A stretch of DNA of 64,000 nucleotides from UBA4971 sp900019985 (GCA_050949175.1 JBMNFG010000011.1:186001-250000), one strand, 5' to 3'. Shown: positions 45,224 through 54,700, numbered from the stretch's first letter. A program made the numbers and translations. The notes: generated by a model not told the origin, from the sequence alone.

Positions 45224-47014
45224 TAAAGGCACGTGGCAGAATTGTATAACATCCACCAAGCCTCGGTTTGTAATGCGAAGCTCAGGGATGACAGGAAGAG
45301 ACAGAAGTGCCATTGTCATAAACGGAGATGACAACTTGCAGCCCAAGTCCTTCCATGCCTGTGCCAACCTGTCGACATTCGCCTGGACTTCTTCTACCGG
45401 CTCATCTGACATGAGTCCTGCAATGGGTAGCGGCAAGATAGCTAAAACTTTACCGTCTCTTGCAACGACCATCCCTCCACCGACCTCAGCCAGGGTATTG
45501 GCTGCAAGGACCATGTCGCCGCCGTCCATACCGACAACAAGCAAGTTATGGCTGTCATGTGCGACGGTTGAAGCTGCAGCTCCTGCCTTGAGCCCAAATC
45601 CTCTGACAAAACCGCAAGCCATAGTTCCTGTAGCGTTGTGCCTCTCTATCACAGCTACCTTTGCCAAATCCTGCCGATGGGAAGCATGAATCTCTCCGTT
45701 TTCGTCCGCCACAACTTCTACCTCGGCATGCTTTGTCACAGCCTGACCGTCTGCCACCTCTATGACTCTAATGCGGACATTCTTTCCTGACGGACCGGCT
45801 TTGATACGGAAGTCATCGCGGGAGATAGGATGGGAAAGCCGCACTGATTTTGTGGCATGGTCAGGATAGGTCCACTTGGGGAATTCCACGAGCATACGGC
45901 CGTTTTCTGCAACGATCTCTCCATCTGCCATGACCTTCTCAGGACGCGGGTCGGCGAGGTCTCTGATGAACAGAATATCGGCAAACTTGCCAGGGGTAAT
46001 GCTTCCCAAGTCATGACTCATCCTGAAAGACTCTGCAGCATTGATAGTCGCCATCTGGATAGCAACTATAGGTGGGGTTCCTTCTTCGATTGCACGCCTA
46101 ACAACATGGTTCACATGGCCGAGAGTCAGCAAAGTGTCAGGGTGCACATCATCTGTAACAAGCACGATACGCCTGGGATCAATACCTGTCTCTGTATAGC
46201 TCTTAATCGTAGCCTTGATGTCACGCCAGCCTGACCCTTCCCTGAGCTTTGCGTACATCCCCAGTCGCAGCTTAGCTAAGCTTTCCTGCCATGTGACAGA
46301 CTCATGGTCTGAGATGATGCCGCACGCTGCGTAAGCAGAAAGATTCGGACCTAGATCAGGGGATGCATAGTGGCCGGTAACTACTTTGCCCGCCTTCAAG
46401 GTCTCGGCAATCTTGCTCATGACCTCCTCATCCTGCGCCAGGACACCTGGGAAGTTCATCATCTCGCCGAGGCCGACTACTTCATCCCAGGCCATGGCAG
46501 TTCTGATGTCAGATGCAGTTAGCTCCGCGCCTGCATCTTCCATGCCCGGCGCTGCAGGAACGCACGACGGCATTGTGGCATAAACCTTAAGAGGGAGCCC
46601 CCTACCTTCTTCTATCATCAGCCGAATCCCGTCCAGGCCCAGGACATTTGCAATCTCGTGGGGATCCATGAAAACAGCAGTAGTCCCACACGGGAGAACC
46701 GCCCTGGCAAACTGGCTGACTGTTACCATACTGCTTTCAATATGAAGATGTCCGTCCAGAAACCCCGGAACTAAATAGAACCCTTCCGCATCGATAACCT
46801 CCGTGTCTTCGCCTATACATGAAGCAGCATCCCCGACAAGAGCAATTCTCCCAAGGCGAACAGCAACATCCACACCGTCAAGGATTTCACCTGTTATAAC
46901 GTTAACCAATCGTCCGGAACGAATAACTACATCAGCGGGAACCTTTCCTGTGGCACATGCCACGAGTTCCCGGCAGACTTCATGAAGAGGTTGCCTTGTT
47001 TTCCGTCCTGACAT
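45212..47014 (-). CDS. adeC: Adenine deaminase
   Basis: Converts adenine to hypoxanthine and ammonia in purine salvage; 600 residues, normal for the family. Metal-binding motifs of the amidohydrolase fold are intact: GFLDGHLHIESSM, the PHEIANVLG motif, GHYASPDLG and LVTDDVHPDTL. The C-terminal domain (AVIERHNATGTMACGFVRGFG, VAHDSHNLLVVG) is typical of AdeC. The ATG at 47014 follows AAGGAGGGAG. No purine riboswitch was recognised upstream; a 24-bp repeat begins there instead. The 3' end continues into a 12-bp tandem array. Confidence 0.96.
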   Translation of the reverse strand: MSGRKTRQPLHEVCRELVACATGKVPADVVIRSGRLVNVITGEILDGVDVAVRLGRIALVGDAASCIGEDTEVIDAEGFYLVPGFLDGHLHIESSMVTVSQFARAVLPCGTTAVFMDPHEIANVLGLDGIRLMIEEGRGLPLKVYATMPSCVPAAPGMEDAGAELTASDIRTAMAWDEVVGLGEMMNFPGVLAQDEEVMSKIAETLKAGKVVTGHYASPDLGPNLSAYAACGIISDHESVTWQESLAKLRLGMYAKLREGSGWRDIKATIKSYTETGIDPRRIVLVTDDVHPDTLLTLGHVNHVVRRAIEEGTPPIVAIQMATINAAESFRMSHDLGSITPGKFADILFIRDLADPRPEKVMADGEIVAENGRMLVEFPKWTYPDHATKSVRLSHPISRDDFRIKAGPSGKNVRIRVIEVADGQAVTKHAEVEVVADENGEIHASHRQDLAKVAVIERHNATGTMACGFVRGFGLKAGAAASTVAHDSHNLLVVGMDGGDMVLAANTLAEVGGGMVVARDGKVLAILPLPIAGLMSDEPVEEVQANVDRLAQAWKDLGCKLSSPFMTMALLSLPVIPELRITNRGLVDVIQFCHVPLVTE

Positions 47015-47029
47015 ACGGTCTCTCCCTCC

Positions 47030-47124
47030 TTAAGTCACGGGCCTTGCATCTGTTTAAGTCGCGGACCTTACCCAAGGTTAAGGTAAGGTCCTTACCTATG
47101 TTTAAGTCACAGGCCTTACCCATG
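47030..47124. repeat. 24-bp tandem repeat x4 upstream of adeC
   Basis: Unit TTTAAGTCACGGGCCTTACC+CATG in four degenerate copies. The first overlaps the adeC ribosome site region (AAGGAGG on the minus strand at about 47030-47024). Confidence 0.7.
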
Positions 47125-47136
47125 TTTCCTATGCTA

Positions 47137-47350
47137 TATACCAGACTGCCGTCTCCTTTGTTTCCTCAGTTGTTTCCCCAGCTATATACCAGGCCGCCGT
47201 CTCCTTATGACGGGCTACGATCCCCTCTACACAGCTCTGACTGCCATCTCCTCATGACGAGCTATGATTCCGCCGCCATAACTATATACTAGACTGCCGT
47301 CTCCTTGCCGTCTCCTTATGATGGGCTACGATCCCGCCTCCACGACTCTG
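47137..47350. repeat. Imperfect 45-60 bp repeat x4
   Basis: CTATATACCAGACTGCCGTC+TCCTTATGACGGGCTACGATCCC recurs four times with variable length (starts near 47139, 47184, 47240 and 47282). It forms the second half of the gene-free zone upstream of adeC. From 47351 to 47532 nothing was recognised. Confidence 0.65.
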
Positions 47351-47532
47351 GGCCATAGTTGTGCTTTTCACGTTTGGGCTTTCCATAGTCGTGCCCTTTT
47401 GTATTTTTTCTGCAAATTGCTCGCAAGTCCTCCCCTCACTGCTGTGGTAGGAAACCCTTCATCGGTAAGCTTTTGCTGCTACATTCGCAATTCTCTCCCA
47501 CCCTGACAGATTCAGGCATTGCCAATAATCTA

Positions 47533-47724
47533 GTTCAAAGCTTGTCCGGCTCAAAGTTTGCCCAGTTCACAGCCTGTTTAGTTCAAAGGCCGTTTAGTTC
47601 AAAGCCTGTCCCTTTTAAAGCGTTTCCTTTTTAAAGCTTGTCTGTTACAAAGCTTATCCATTTCAAAGACTGTCCATCTCAAAGACTGTCCGTTTCAAAG
47701 ATTGTCCATTTCAAAGATTACGCA
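47533..47724. repeat. 16-bp tandem array, 12 units
   Basis: Unit TTTCAAAGACTGTCCA. All twelve units are exactly 16 bp with substitutions only; the downstream ones (about 47661-47724) are the most alike. It borders copy B of the hairpin element. Confidence 0.92.
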
Positions 47725-47762
47725 CGATGGAATTCCTGACATTGTTGCGGAACGGCGAAGCC

Positions 47763-48246
47763 CCGGTGGTCGAAAACCGCCCACCGTTTGGCTGTTTGAT
47801 GGCAGTTTTTCTACCACGGTTTTGAGCGTAAGCTCTAAAATGGTAGAGTTTCGCCCACCAGGAGGCTCAAAGGTGGAAGGTTTTCTACCATGATCAGGCG
47901 TTGAGGTGGTAGGATATCGACCACCACGACTCCCATAATCTGACAAATCACGGTTTGGTGGTCGAAACTCGCCCACATTTTCTGAAAAAGTGGGCGAAAA
48001 ACTGCCACCTTTTCCAAAAAAGTGGTAGAGAATCTACCACCTGAGCCTTAAAAAGCTCCCAAAACCGGGCTCCAACCTGAAAATGTGGTCGATTCTCTAC
48101 CACCTGAGGCAGTTTTGGTGGTTCAAAATCGTCCATTAATGAGCATTTGCTCGAAAAAACCGGAAAGTGTGGTCGAGATTGAACCACCTCTTGAAGGAAA
48201 GCTGGTTGAAAATCTACCATTTATGAGCATTTGCTCAAACAAATCC
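47763..48246 (-). repeat. Hairpin-rich dispersed element, copy B (inverted)
   Basis: Reverse-complement copy of 16814-17296, about 484 bp, with the same order of GTGGTNGA/TCNACCAC hairpins and the same spacer segments (for example TTAGAGCTTACGCTCAAAAC in both). Like copy A it is sandwiched between two tandem arrays (16-bp on one side, 15-bp on the other). Frames inside it (for example minus 47948-48220) repeat VVENLPP-like words because of the repeat structure and lack ribosome sites. Confidence 0.85.
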
Positions 48247-48358
48247 AAAAGGATAGTCCAAACTGAACTACTGTTCCTAAGAAACATGGCAGAAACTCGC
48301 CTACCCCTACCGACAGTATCGACGGCCGTGGCACCATCGACGGTAATGAGGAATAATT

Positions 48359-48420
48359 CTGATCAGAAGAGATCCTGATTAGAAAAACCCTGATCAAGGA
48401 GGGTTCGGATCAGGGAAAAG
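48359..48420. repeat. About 16-bp degenerate repeat x4
   Basis: CTGATCAGAAGAGATC, CTGATTAGAAAAACC, CTGATCAAGGAGGGTTC and GGATCAGGGAAAAGCC in succession, between copy B and the 15-bp array. Confidence 0.7.
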
Positions 48421-48449
48421 CCCAGCGTGCTCACGTACGGAACAAGCAT

Positions 48450-48539
48450 CTATGGGACAACCCCCTATGCGACAACAATCCATGAGACAACAATCCATGA
48501 GGCAACAACCTAGGGGACAACAACCTAGGGGACAACAAC
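48450..48539 (-). repeat. 15-bp tandem array, 6 units, formed from a gene's last codons
   Basis: On the minus strand the dehydrogenase gene ends GTT GTT GTC CCC TAG. The same 15 bp follow once more without change, then four copies with substitutions. In-frame, the last codon reads TAG, TAG, TGG, TGG, TAG, TAG. The coding end itself is therefore unit 1 of the array. Confidence 0.95.
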
Positions 48540-49526
48540 GTTTTGCGGATTTCCTTCGATGAATCTCAGGATGTTTTCGCAGGTGGTGTCAAGAATGCGC
48601 AAGGTAGCCTCGCGGCTGTTGAAGGCATTGTGCGGGGTTATTACCACGTCTTCCCTGCGTAGAAGCATTTGGTTTTGTACAAATGTCTTCAGGACGTTTT
48701 TTGAATAGTCCTTATTCAGAACATAACCCTCTTCCAGCATAAGCTCCTCACCCTCCAGCACGTCAAGGCCTGCGCCTCCGAGGATCCCTTGGTCCAAAGC
48801 CCATACCAGCGCTTCTGTCTCGACTAATCCTCCCCTTGCCGTGTTTATCAAGATTGCGCCTTTCTTGACTTTCTTAAGGCTCTCCTTATTAATCAGATGA
48901 TGAGTCTTCTTGTTGTATGGCACATGCAGCGAGATTACGTCTGACGAGCCCAGCAGCTCTTCAAATGGGACGTAGCGGTAGCCTAAGACTTCTGCCAAAA
49001 AGACATCTTTCTTTGTATCATAGGCTAGGACCTCCATGCCAAAGCCTTTGGCAATTCTGATTACGTGCATACCGATTTTTCCGCACCCTATGACACCGAG
49101 AGTCTTGCGTTTAAGGTCAAACCCTTGCAAATCCTCGAGGGAAAAGTCTTGACGGATAGTCCTACAGTAAGCCTTATGGACATTTCGCGAAAGCGCCAGT
49201 ATAAGGGCAAATGTATGTTCAGCGACAGTGTTTTCGCCGTAAAACGGCACATTCACCACATGTATCTTGTTCTTCTTACAAAACTCAATATCTATATGGT
49301 CGAAACCTGTGGATCTCGTCGCTATCAGCTTGAGTTCAGGGAACTTCCGAAGAGTATCCGAAGTCAGATGAGAGTAAATGAATACTGAAATGCCCCATGA
49401 ATCGGTAAGACCGTCAAGGTCGGTCTCCTGCACTGTCTCATGGGAAAATGCAGTCTCAACATCGCGAAGACGCGTGCGGTACCTATCCTTTTCCCACTTC
49501 CCTACCTCAAAGAAAGCGATTTTCAT
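48525..49526 (-). CDS. D-isomer-specific 2-hydroxyacid dehydrogenase (D-lactate dehydrogenase-like)
   Basis: NAD-dependent oxidoreductase, 333 residues from the ATG at 49526 (MKIAFFEVGKWEKDRY). The reading to 49565 adds 13 residues; neither start has a strong ribosome site. The NAD fold motif is TLGVIGCGKIGMHVIRIAKG. The catalytic Arg, Glu and His are in NTARGGLVETEAL, GLDVLEGEEL and VITPHNAFNSRE. The insertion LEEGYVLNKDYSKN before the His motif is like that of D-lactate dehydrogenases, so pyruvate is a plausible substrate, but other 2-keto acids remain possible. Confidence 0.9.
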   Translation of the reverse strand: MKIAFFEVGKWEKDRYRTRLRDVETAFSHETVQETDLDGLTDSWGISVFIYSHLTSDTLRKFPELKLIATRSTGFDHIDIEFCKKNKIHVVNVPFYGENTVAEHTFALILALSRNVHKAYCRTIRQDFSLEDLQGFDLKRKTLGVIGCGKIGMHVIRIAKGFGMEVLAYDTKKDVFLAEVLGYRYVPFEELLGSSDVISLHVPYNKKTHHLINKESLKKVKKGAILINTARGGLVETEALVWALDQGILGGAGLDVLEGEELMLEEGYVLNKDYSKNVLKTFVQNQMLLRREDVVITPHNAFNSREATLRILDTTCENILRFIEGNPQNVVVP

Positions 49527-49605
49527 AGGCTTAGTTTGCCACGGGCCTCTTGCACTCATGCGCAAGGGGTGTCATAATAATAAAGACATGAAAATTCCAT
49601 AAAGA

Positions 49606-49728
49606 TGTCCGCTGGGGGTGCTGCACATCTCTTCTGTGTGTGGCTGAGAAGGTCTAGTTAAGGCCTACCCTTTGAACCTGATCACATAATGTCCTGGGTA
49701 ATGCCAGCGTAGGGAAGCGGGTGATATC
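49606..49728 (+). ncRNA. TPP riboswitch (thi box)
   Basis: Contains the conserved parts in order: CGCTGGGGGTGC (from about 49610), GGCTGAGA (49642-49649), ACCCTTTGAACCTGATC (about 49667-49683) and GGGTAATGCCAGCGTAGGGA. It precedes thiT and is followed by a terminator hairpin, so thiamine pyrophosphate should turn the gene off at the level of transcription. Confidence 0.97.
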
Positions 49729-49758
49729 TGGTAAGAAGAGGCGTAAGATTAGGTTGAA

Positions 49759-49801
49759 AAGGCCGCGGACACATTAGAGTCCCGCGGCCTTAAGTTTTAA
49801 T
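49759..49801 (+). terminator. Attenuator terminator of the TPP riboswitch
   Basis: Perfect 10-bp stem AAGGCCGCGG/CCGCGGCCTT with a 13-nt loop, followed by AAGTTTTAAT. It lies about 30 nt after the riboswitch core. Confidence 0.85.
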
Positions 49802-49820
49802 GGGGTACTGATCGGAAAAA

Positions 49821-49896
49821 CTATCAGAAATCCGGGAAAGTATCAGAAACACCACAAAGCATGAGAAACTCCACAAAGCATTAGAAACACCGCTTA
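49821..49896 (+). repeat. 19-bp tandem array, 4 units, in the thiT leader
   Basis: Units of exactly 19 bp: CTATCAGAAATCCGGGAAA, GTATCAGAAACACCACAAA, GCATGAGAAACTCCACAAA and GCATTAGAAACACCGCTTA. It lies between the riboswitch terminator and the thiT ribosome site (GAGGAG, 49918-49923), so it is transcribed into the mRNA leader. Confidence 0.9.
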
Positions 49897-49934
49897 GGTA
49901 AGTCCTAGATTACTTTCAGAGGAGTTGTTCAAAA

Positions 49935-50585
49935 GTGACTGATTCATCATGGCTGAAGAGCGTGGGAGATGCCCTTCTAAGAACAGAGAATATTATTATG
50001 ATTGTGGCCATAGGCATCCTGGTCTATCTTTTGTGGCTCACAAATCCATCTAAAACGAAGACAAGTGCAGGTAGAAGGCCTGTCTATACGATAACTGAAA
50101 TCGGCGTGGCTGTTGCGCTTGCTTCGATACTCGGTATGATTAGACTCTACAGAATGCCTCAAGGAGGCTCAGTTTCCCTGGAAATGCTGCCTATCTTCTA
50201 CGTCGCACTCCGGAGCGGCGGAGGTGTAGGCATACTGACAGGCCTTGCATTAGGGCTTGTACAATTGCTCTTAGGAGCGTATATCGTCCATCCGGTGCAA
50301 CTCCTTCTTGACTACCCTCTGGCATTTGCCTTCCTCGGAGTGGCAGGTTTCTTCCGAAGACACCAGGTGCTCGGAATCATCTTAGGCGGGCTGGGCAGGT
50401 TCATAATGCACGTATTGTCAGGCGTTGTGTTCTTCGGAACCTATGCCCCGGAAGGGACTAACGTGTGGCTGTACTCAATGACATATAATGCGTCTTATAT
50501 GATACCTGAACTCATCATCTGCATAATCGTCATGCTTGTCCTGGGTTTAGGGAGAAGCACCTCCACATCTGTGGGAAGAGGGTAG
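49935..50585 (+). CDS. thiT: Thiamine transporter ThiT (ECF S-component)
   Basis: Substrate-binding membrane subunit of an energy-coupling-factor transporter for thiamine, 216 residues. Six membrane helices. ThiT signatures are clear: GGSVSLEMLPIFYVALRSG, HPVQLLLDYPLAFAFLG, GRFIMHVLSGVVFFGTYAP and YNASYMIPELI. Compared with usual ThiT (about 190 residues) it has an extra N-terminal helix and a charged linker (residues 1-55). The start is GTG at 49935 after GAGGAG. Regulation by the TPP riboswitch upstream confirms the substrate. The shared EcfAAT module is not in the window. Confidence 0.95.
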   Translation: MTDSSWLKSVGDALLRTENIIMIVAIGILVYLLWLTNPSKTKTSAGRRPVYTITEIGVAVALASILGMIRLYRMPQGGSVSLEMLPIFYVALRSGGGVGILTGLALGLVQLLLGAYIVHPVQLLLDYPLAFAFLGVAGFFRRHQVLGIILGGLGRFIMHVLSGVVFFGTYAPEGTNVWLYSMTYNASYMIPELIICIIVMLVLGLGRSTSTSVGRG

Positions 50586-50786
50586 CCCAAAGAAAAGAGT
50601 AGTCAGGGAAAGCAGCAGCACTATAGAACTAATGAAGTTTATTGTCCATTGTCTCATATTGAAGTCCCTCCCTGAGCGAATGGTCATAGTGTATAAGTGG
50701 GAAGCATAAGCACTACTACAAGAAGGAATACTTATACTGACCTTTACAACTTTACAATTTTAGTTTGGATGGGAGGGCGCGAGGCA

Positions 50787-51545
50787 ATGGAAAGCGTGAG
50801 AGAGCCAATGGATACTCAAGTAGCAGAAATTGCGCCTGAAGTATCCACCCAGGAAAAACCTAAGAAGAAGAGAAAGCGGCATGTATTTACTGAGTATGAA
50901 GACGGGCTTCTAAGGAAGGTCCTGGAGAAAAAGCCGGGGGAACGGAAGAAGGAAATCGAAAGGCTTGCAAATCTCTTTCAGGTTCCTTATCTTACTTTGA
51001 GACACAGGTTTTATACGGTTATAAAGAAGCGCGCTGATGAAGAGGCTAAGGCAGCAGCTAAGAAGCGCGCCGCTCGGGCTGTTGAGGAGGTAATTCCAAC
51101 CGCAATCGTGCCTCCTGAGGCAATACCTGATACCGAGCCCCGTCTTCACAAAGATCCCATGGAAGAGATCCTGACTTTGCCTGCACGGGTGGAGCGTCTG
51201 GAAAAACGGATGTATGGAATGCTCGACCTCAAAGGCTTTGTAGATAGGCTGATCGACATCCAACACCAACTCGAACGGGAGCAAGAGCTCCTTGAGGAAT
51301 TGGCTCGGAAAGAGCGGGAAATCGAACGCATTCAGGCTGACATGCAAAAGAAGATGGAGCGGATGAAAGCCCGGGAAGAGGAATTGGATGACCTGTATAA
51401 GCAGCTGGAAGTCACTCTCCACCAGTTTATGAACTTGTCATCCATAGACAAACTGAAGGTGCTGGGCGATTTCACCATCAAGATAGAAACAGTAGTTGAT
51501 AAATTCGGTAATATCATAAGGAGACGGCCAATCGTTGTACCATAA
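50787..51545 (+). CDS. Myb/SANT-like N-terminus plus coiled coil, RsfA-like putative regulator
   Basis: 252 residues from the ATG at 50787 (MESVREPMDTQVAEIAPE), with GGGAGGG and GAGG upstream. A lysine-rich patch (KPKKKRKRHVF) leads into a helix-turn-helix-like segment (FTEYEDGLLRKVLEKKPGER, then LFQVPYLTLRHRFYTVIKK, about residues 38-90). This resembles the Myb-like domain of RsfA-type prespore regulators. Residues 140-225 are a coiled coil (QHQLEREQELLEELARKERE). The resemblance is by eye; DNA binding is inferred. The stop codon TAA is the first base group of a 10-bp tandem array. Confidence 0.6.
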   Translation: MESVREPMDTQVAEIAPEVSTQEKPKKKRKRHVFTEYEDGLLRKVLEKKPGERKKEIERLANLFQVPYLTLRHRFYTVIKKRADEEAKAAAKKRAARAVEEVIPTAIVPPEAIPDTEPRLHKDPMEEILTLPARVERLEKRMYGMLDLKGFVDRLIDIQHQLEREQELLEELARKEREIERIQADMQKKMERMKAREEELDDLYKQLEVTLHQFMNLSSIDKLKVLGDFTIKIETVVDKFGNIIRRRPIVVP

Positions 51546-51592
51546 TCACACGTAATCGCACGTAATCGCACGTAATCACACATAATCAGGAT
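51543..51592 (+). repeat. 10-bp tandem array, 5 units, starting at a stop codon
   Basis: The TAA stop of the preceding gene opens TAATCACACG, followed by TAATCGCACG twice, TAATCACACA and TAATCAGGAT. The unit length is not a multiple of three, so the link to the stop codon is positional and not a reading-frame effect. Confidence 0.93.
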
Positions 51593-51711
51593 TGAGCTTA
51601 ATGGCACCCCACAAATGCCATACACGTGGGTTTATCAACGGCGCGTGCCGATCATCCTCGCATGGACTCAATCGTGCTTCGGCACACACCGTGCTCACTC
51701 AGGTTTGCATC

Positions 51712-51747
51712 GCTGATACGCATGTTTTAAACTCTGTGCGTATCAGC
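51712..51747. terminator. Hairpin between convergent genes
   Basis: Perfect 11-bp stem GCTGATACGCA/TGCGTATCAGC with a 14-nt loop, between the Myb-like gene (plus) and addA (minus). No T-run follows; a bidirectional terminator is possible. Confidence 0.55.
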
Positions 51748-51763
51748 AATGTCATCCTGGACA

Positions 51764-54700
51764 TCATGTGATAAGTATTGCTTTTCTCATGGATAGAAGA
51801 TATATGTAAGCCTCTTTTACAGGTTTTTTATAGATAGTCTCCAAAGCTTCTTTGTATACTAGGATCTGGCCAAGATACCTGCCGGCAATTGCCTCGGGAT
51901 CATCCCCCGGCCTTCCGCCGGTCTTAAAGTCGATGAGGACAAACCCGTCATCTTCGTCAATAATGCAGTCAATGATACCTTGGACCAAGACGCGTTCGGT
52001 CTCAAGGACATCTTCGCCAAGCCCGGAAAGCTCGGGATATACTCTTGCAGCCGGAATTCCCAGAGAGAACGGTACCTCCCGCATAACTCTGTCAGGGTCT
52101 GCCGTGACACGCCTGCCCAAAGAACTCTCGAAAAAGTCACTGATCGATCGAACATCAACTTCGCGCGCAAGTTCACCGGTGAGAAGCTCAGCATCGACCA
52201 TCGTTTCGATACTCTCCTCGATGCTGGAGACATCCAATGGCCCTTTAAGATCTAAGTGCTGAATAACGAGGTGAGTGGCTTCCCCGCGCTCAGAAGGGGT
52301 AATTTTGGCTGATTGGAGAAATCCGGGAGGCGGCGCAAGCCGGCCTTGCTCAGGCGGAGCAGGAAACGCATCTTCCCGGCTCAATTCCGCATCTTCCGTG
52401 CTGAAATCGAATCTACGTTTTATCTCAGCCCAGGCTACTTTAGATGCCTTCTCCGCCAAAGGGCTGTACGGGTATTGCCAGGATGCGTGCGCCTGGATTT
52501 CCTGCCAGAGCTCGGGGTTAGGTTGCCTGCCAAGGGGGTGTGCCCTGACAACCAGGTTCCAATCAATGTCTGCTCCTTTTAACCCTGAGTCTGTTAAGTT
52601 CTCAAACCCTGAACATGCTTCGCCCACAGAAAGCACGCTGACTGTGAATTCAGCAAGATCATCGTAAACAACAGGATCCGCAGAATACCTGCCTGAGTCC
52701 TCATCCCCCGGTATTCGGGCTCCGTTTTTGTGCCGGACAAGACACGGCCCTACCCAATCCAGGAACCGTCTGGCCGAGTACAGCACATCCTCAGGCAAAC
52801 CCCATCCTGTTGCCGGAGCGTTGGAACGCCATTCGGCAGCGGCTTTCGTAAGGTCCTTGTCTGATCCTACCAGGATCAATCTCTCTCTCGCCCTTGTCAT
52901 GGCCACATAAAGGACGCGCATCTCTTCAGAGATTGTCTCCTTGAGCCTCGCCTCTCTCACGCCGTGATATGCAATTGTCGGATATTTAATCCGCTTTAAA
53001 AAGTCAGAATACACAGGCCCGAGCCCCTCTTCTGAATGGAAAAGGATATCGCCTTTAAGGTCTTGCATATTGAACTCTTTCCCCATATCAGGGATGAAAA
53101 CCACAGGGAACTCCAAGCCTTTGCTCTTGTGGATACTCATGATCCTTACCACGTCTTCAGTCTCCCCTAAGGCCCTAGCTGTCCCAAGATCCCCTTCGGC
53201 CTCTCTCAACCTGTCAATAAAGCGAAGGAACCTTACCAGGCCTTGCCGGGAGAACCTGTCAAACTGCCTTGCGCGTTCGTGAAATGCCCTGAGGTTCGCC
53301 TGACGCTGGACGCCTCCGGGCATACCGCCGACATAGTCAAAGTACCCGGTATCGCGGTACAGCTGCCATACTAAAGCTGAAAGAGGAACCCTTCGCGCCA
53401 CTGTTCGCCAGGATTCCAACCTCTCCAAGAATCCTGCAACCTTAGATGCGAGCTGCACATCTTCAAGCTCTGACGGAGCAGTCTCCAAGGCATGATAGAA
53501 GTCATTGTCCTTGCTGCACAAACGGATCTTAGCCAGCTCATCAGGGGAGAAACCGACTAATGGCGAACGGAGCACGGCAGCAAGGGGAATATCTTGCCTC
53601 GGGTTGTCGATGATCCTCAAAAGCGACAGCATCGTCTCTACTTCAACTGCCTCAAAGTAGCCTGTTCCAAGCTCTGCATAAGCCGGGATATCCGCTTGCC
53701 TGAAAACCTCCATCAACACATTTGCCCTTGCCTTCGTAGCGCGCATCAGCACAACGATATCCCGATATGACACAGGCCTATAGGCCTTTCTTTCTTTATC
53801 CCACACTTGAAACTCAGGGCCCGGATCGGTTGTTGTGCCTCGCACCATCTCCGCAATGCGGCGGGCTATCAATCTCCCTTCAACCTCCAAGGCTTCCAGG
53901 TCTTCCGGATCCTCCGGATCTTTCAGGTCTTCCGGATCTTCGTCTTTCCATCCCCTGTCAGTGTCTTTGTCCGCAGCACCTCCGGGGCTGCCGTCACCGG
54001 GCCTGCCTGGCAGGTCTTCTACGTCACCTGACACCTGCCTATCCCAAGCAGCCCCCCTGTCAACTAGGTACACCTCTACAGGAGGGTTATCGATGTCCCC
54101 TCTGAAAAGCCCGGTATCGTGGGCAGGATAATCATATCCTGCCACCAATTCAGCATCAGCATCATAGTCAATCTCGCCTACGCCTTGTGAAAACACCTGG
54201 CGAAAGATGAAATTGACGAAATTAATCACCGACTGCCTGCTACGAAAATTCTTCGCAAGGTCAATCCGTTTACTGTCACCGGTTGCATCGCCTTTTGGAT
54301 ATTCTCTATGTTTCTCCATGAACAGCCTGGGCTCAGCCAGGCGGAACCTGTATATACTCTGCTTTACATCGCCTACCATGAAGCTGTTCCTGGGAGATGA
54401 AACAAGGCTCAAAATCTCATTTTGAACAGGGTTAATATCCTGGTACTCATCGACCAGGATTTCCTTATACCTCTCCTGCAGCTCCTTCGCAACGTCAGAC
54501 CCGGTCCATCCCCCTGTCTCTTCATCCGGCTCTCTCAGCACCTCCAGGCACAGATGCTCAAGATCATTAAAATCTACCAGGCTCTTCTCACGCTTTGCAG
54601 CCGTATACGCTTTGGCAAATTCCTTCACCACATGGACGAAGGCCTGCATAGACTGGGCTATCGCTCTGATATCGTCAACCAGTTCTTGAGGAGGCCTTGA

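Noticed and set aside
47835..48220. VVENLPP-repeat protein in hairpin element copy B
   Set aside because: Copy A does not keep the same frame open, hairpins explain the repeated words and no ribosome site is present.
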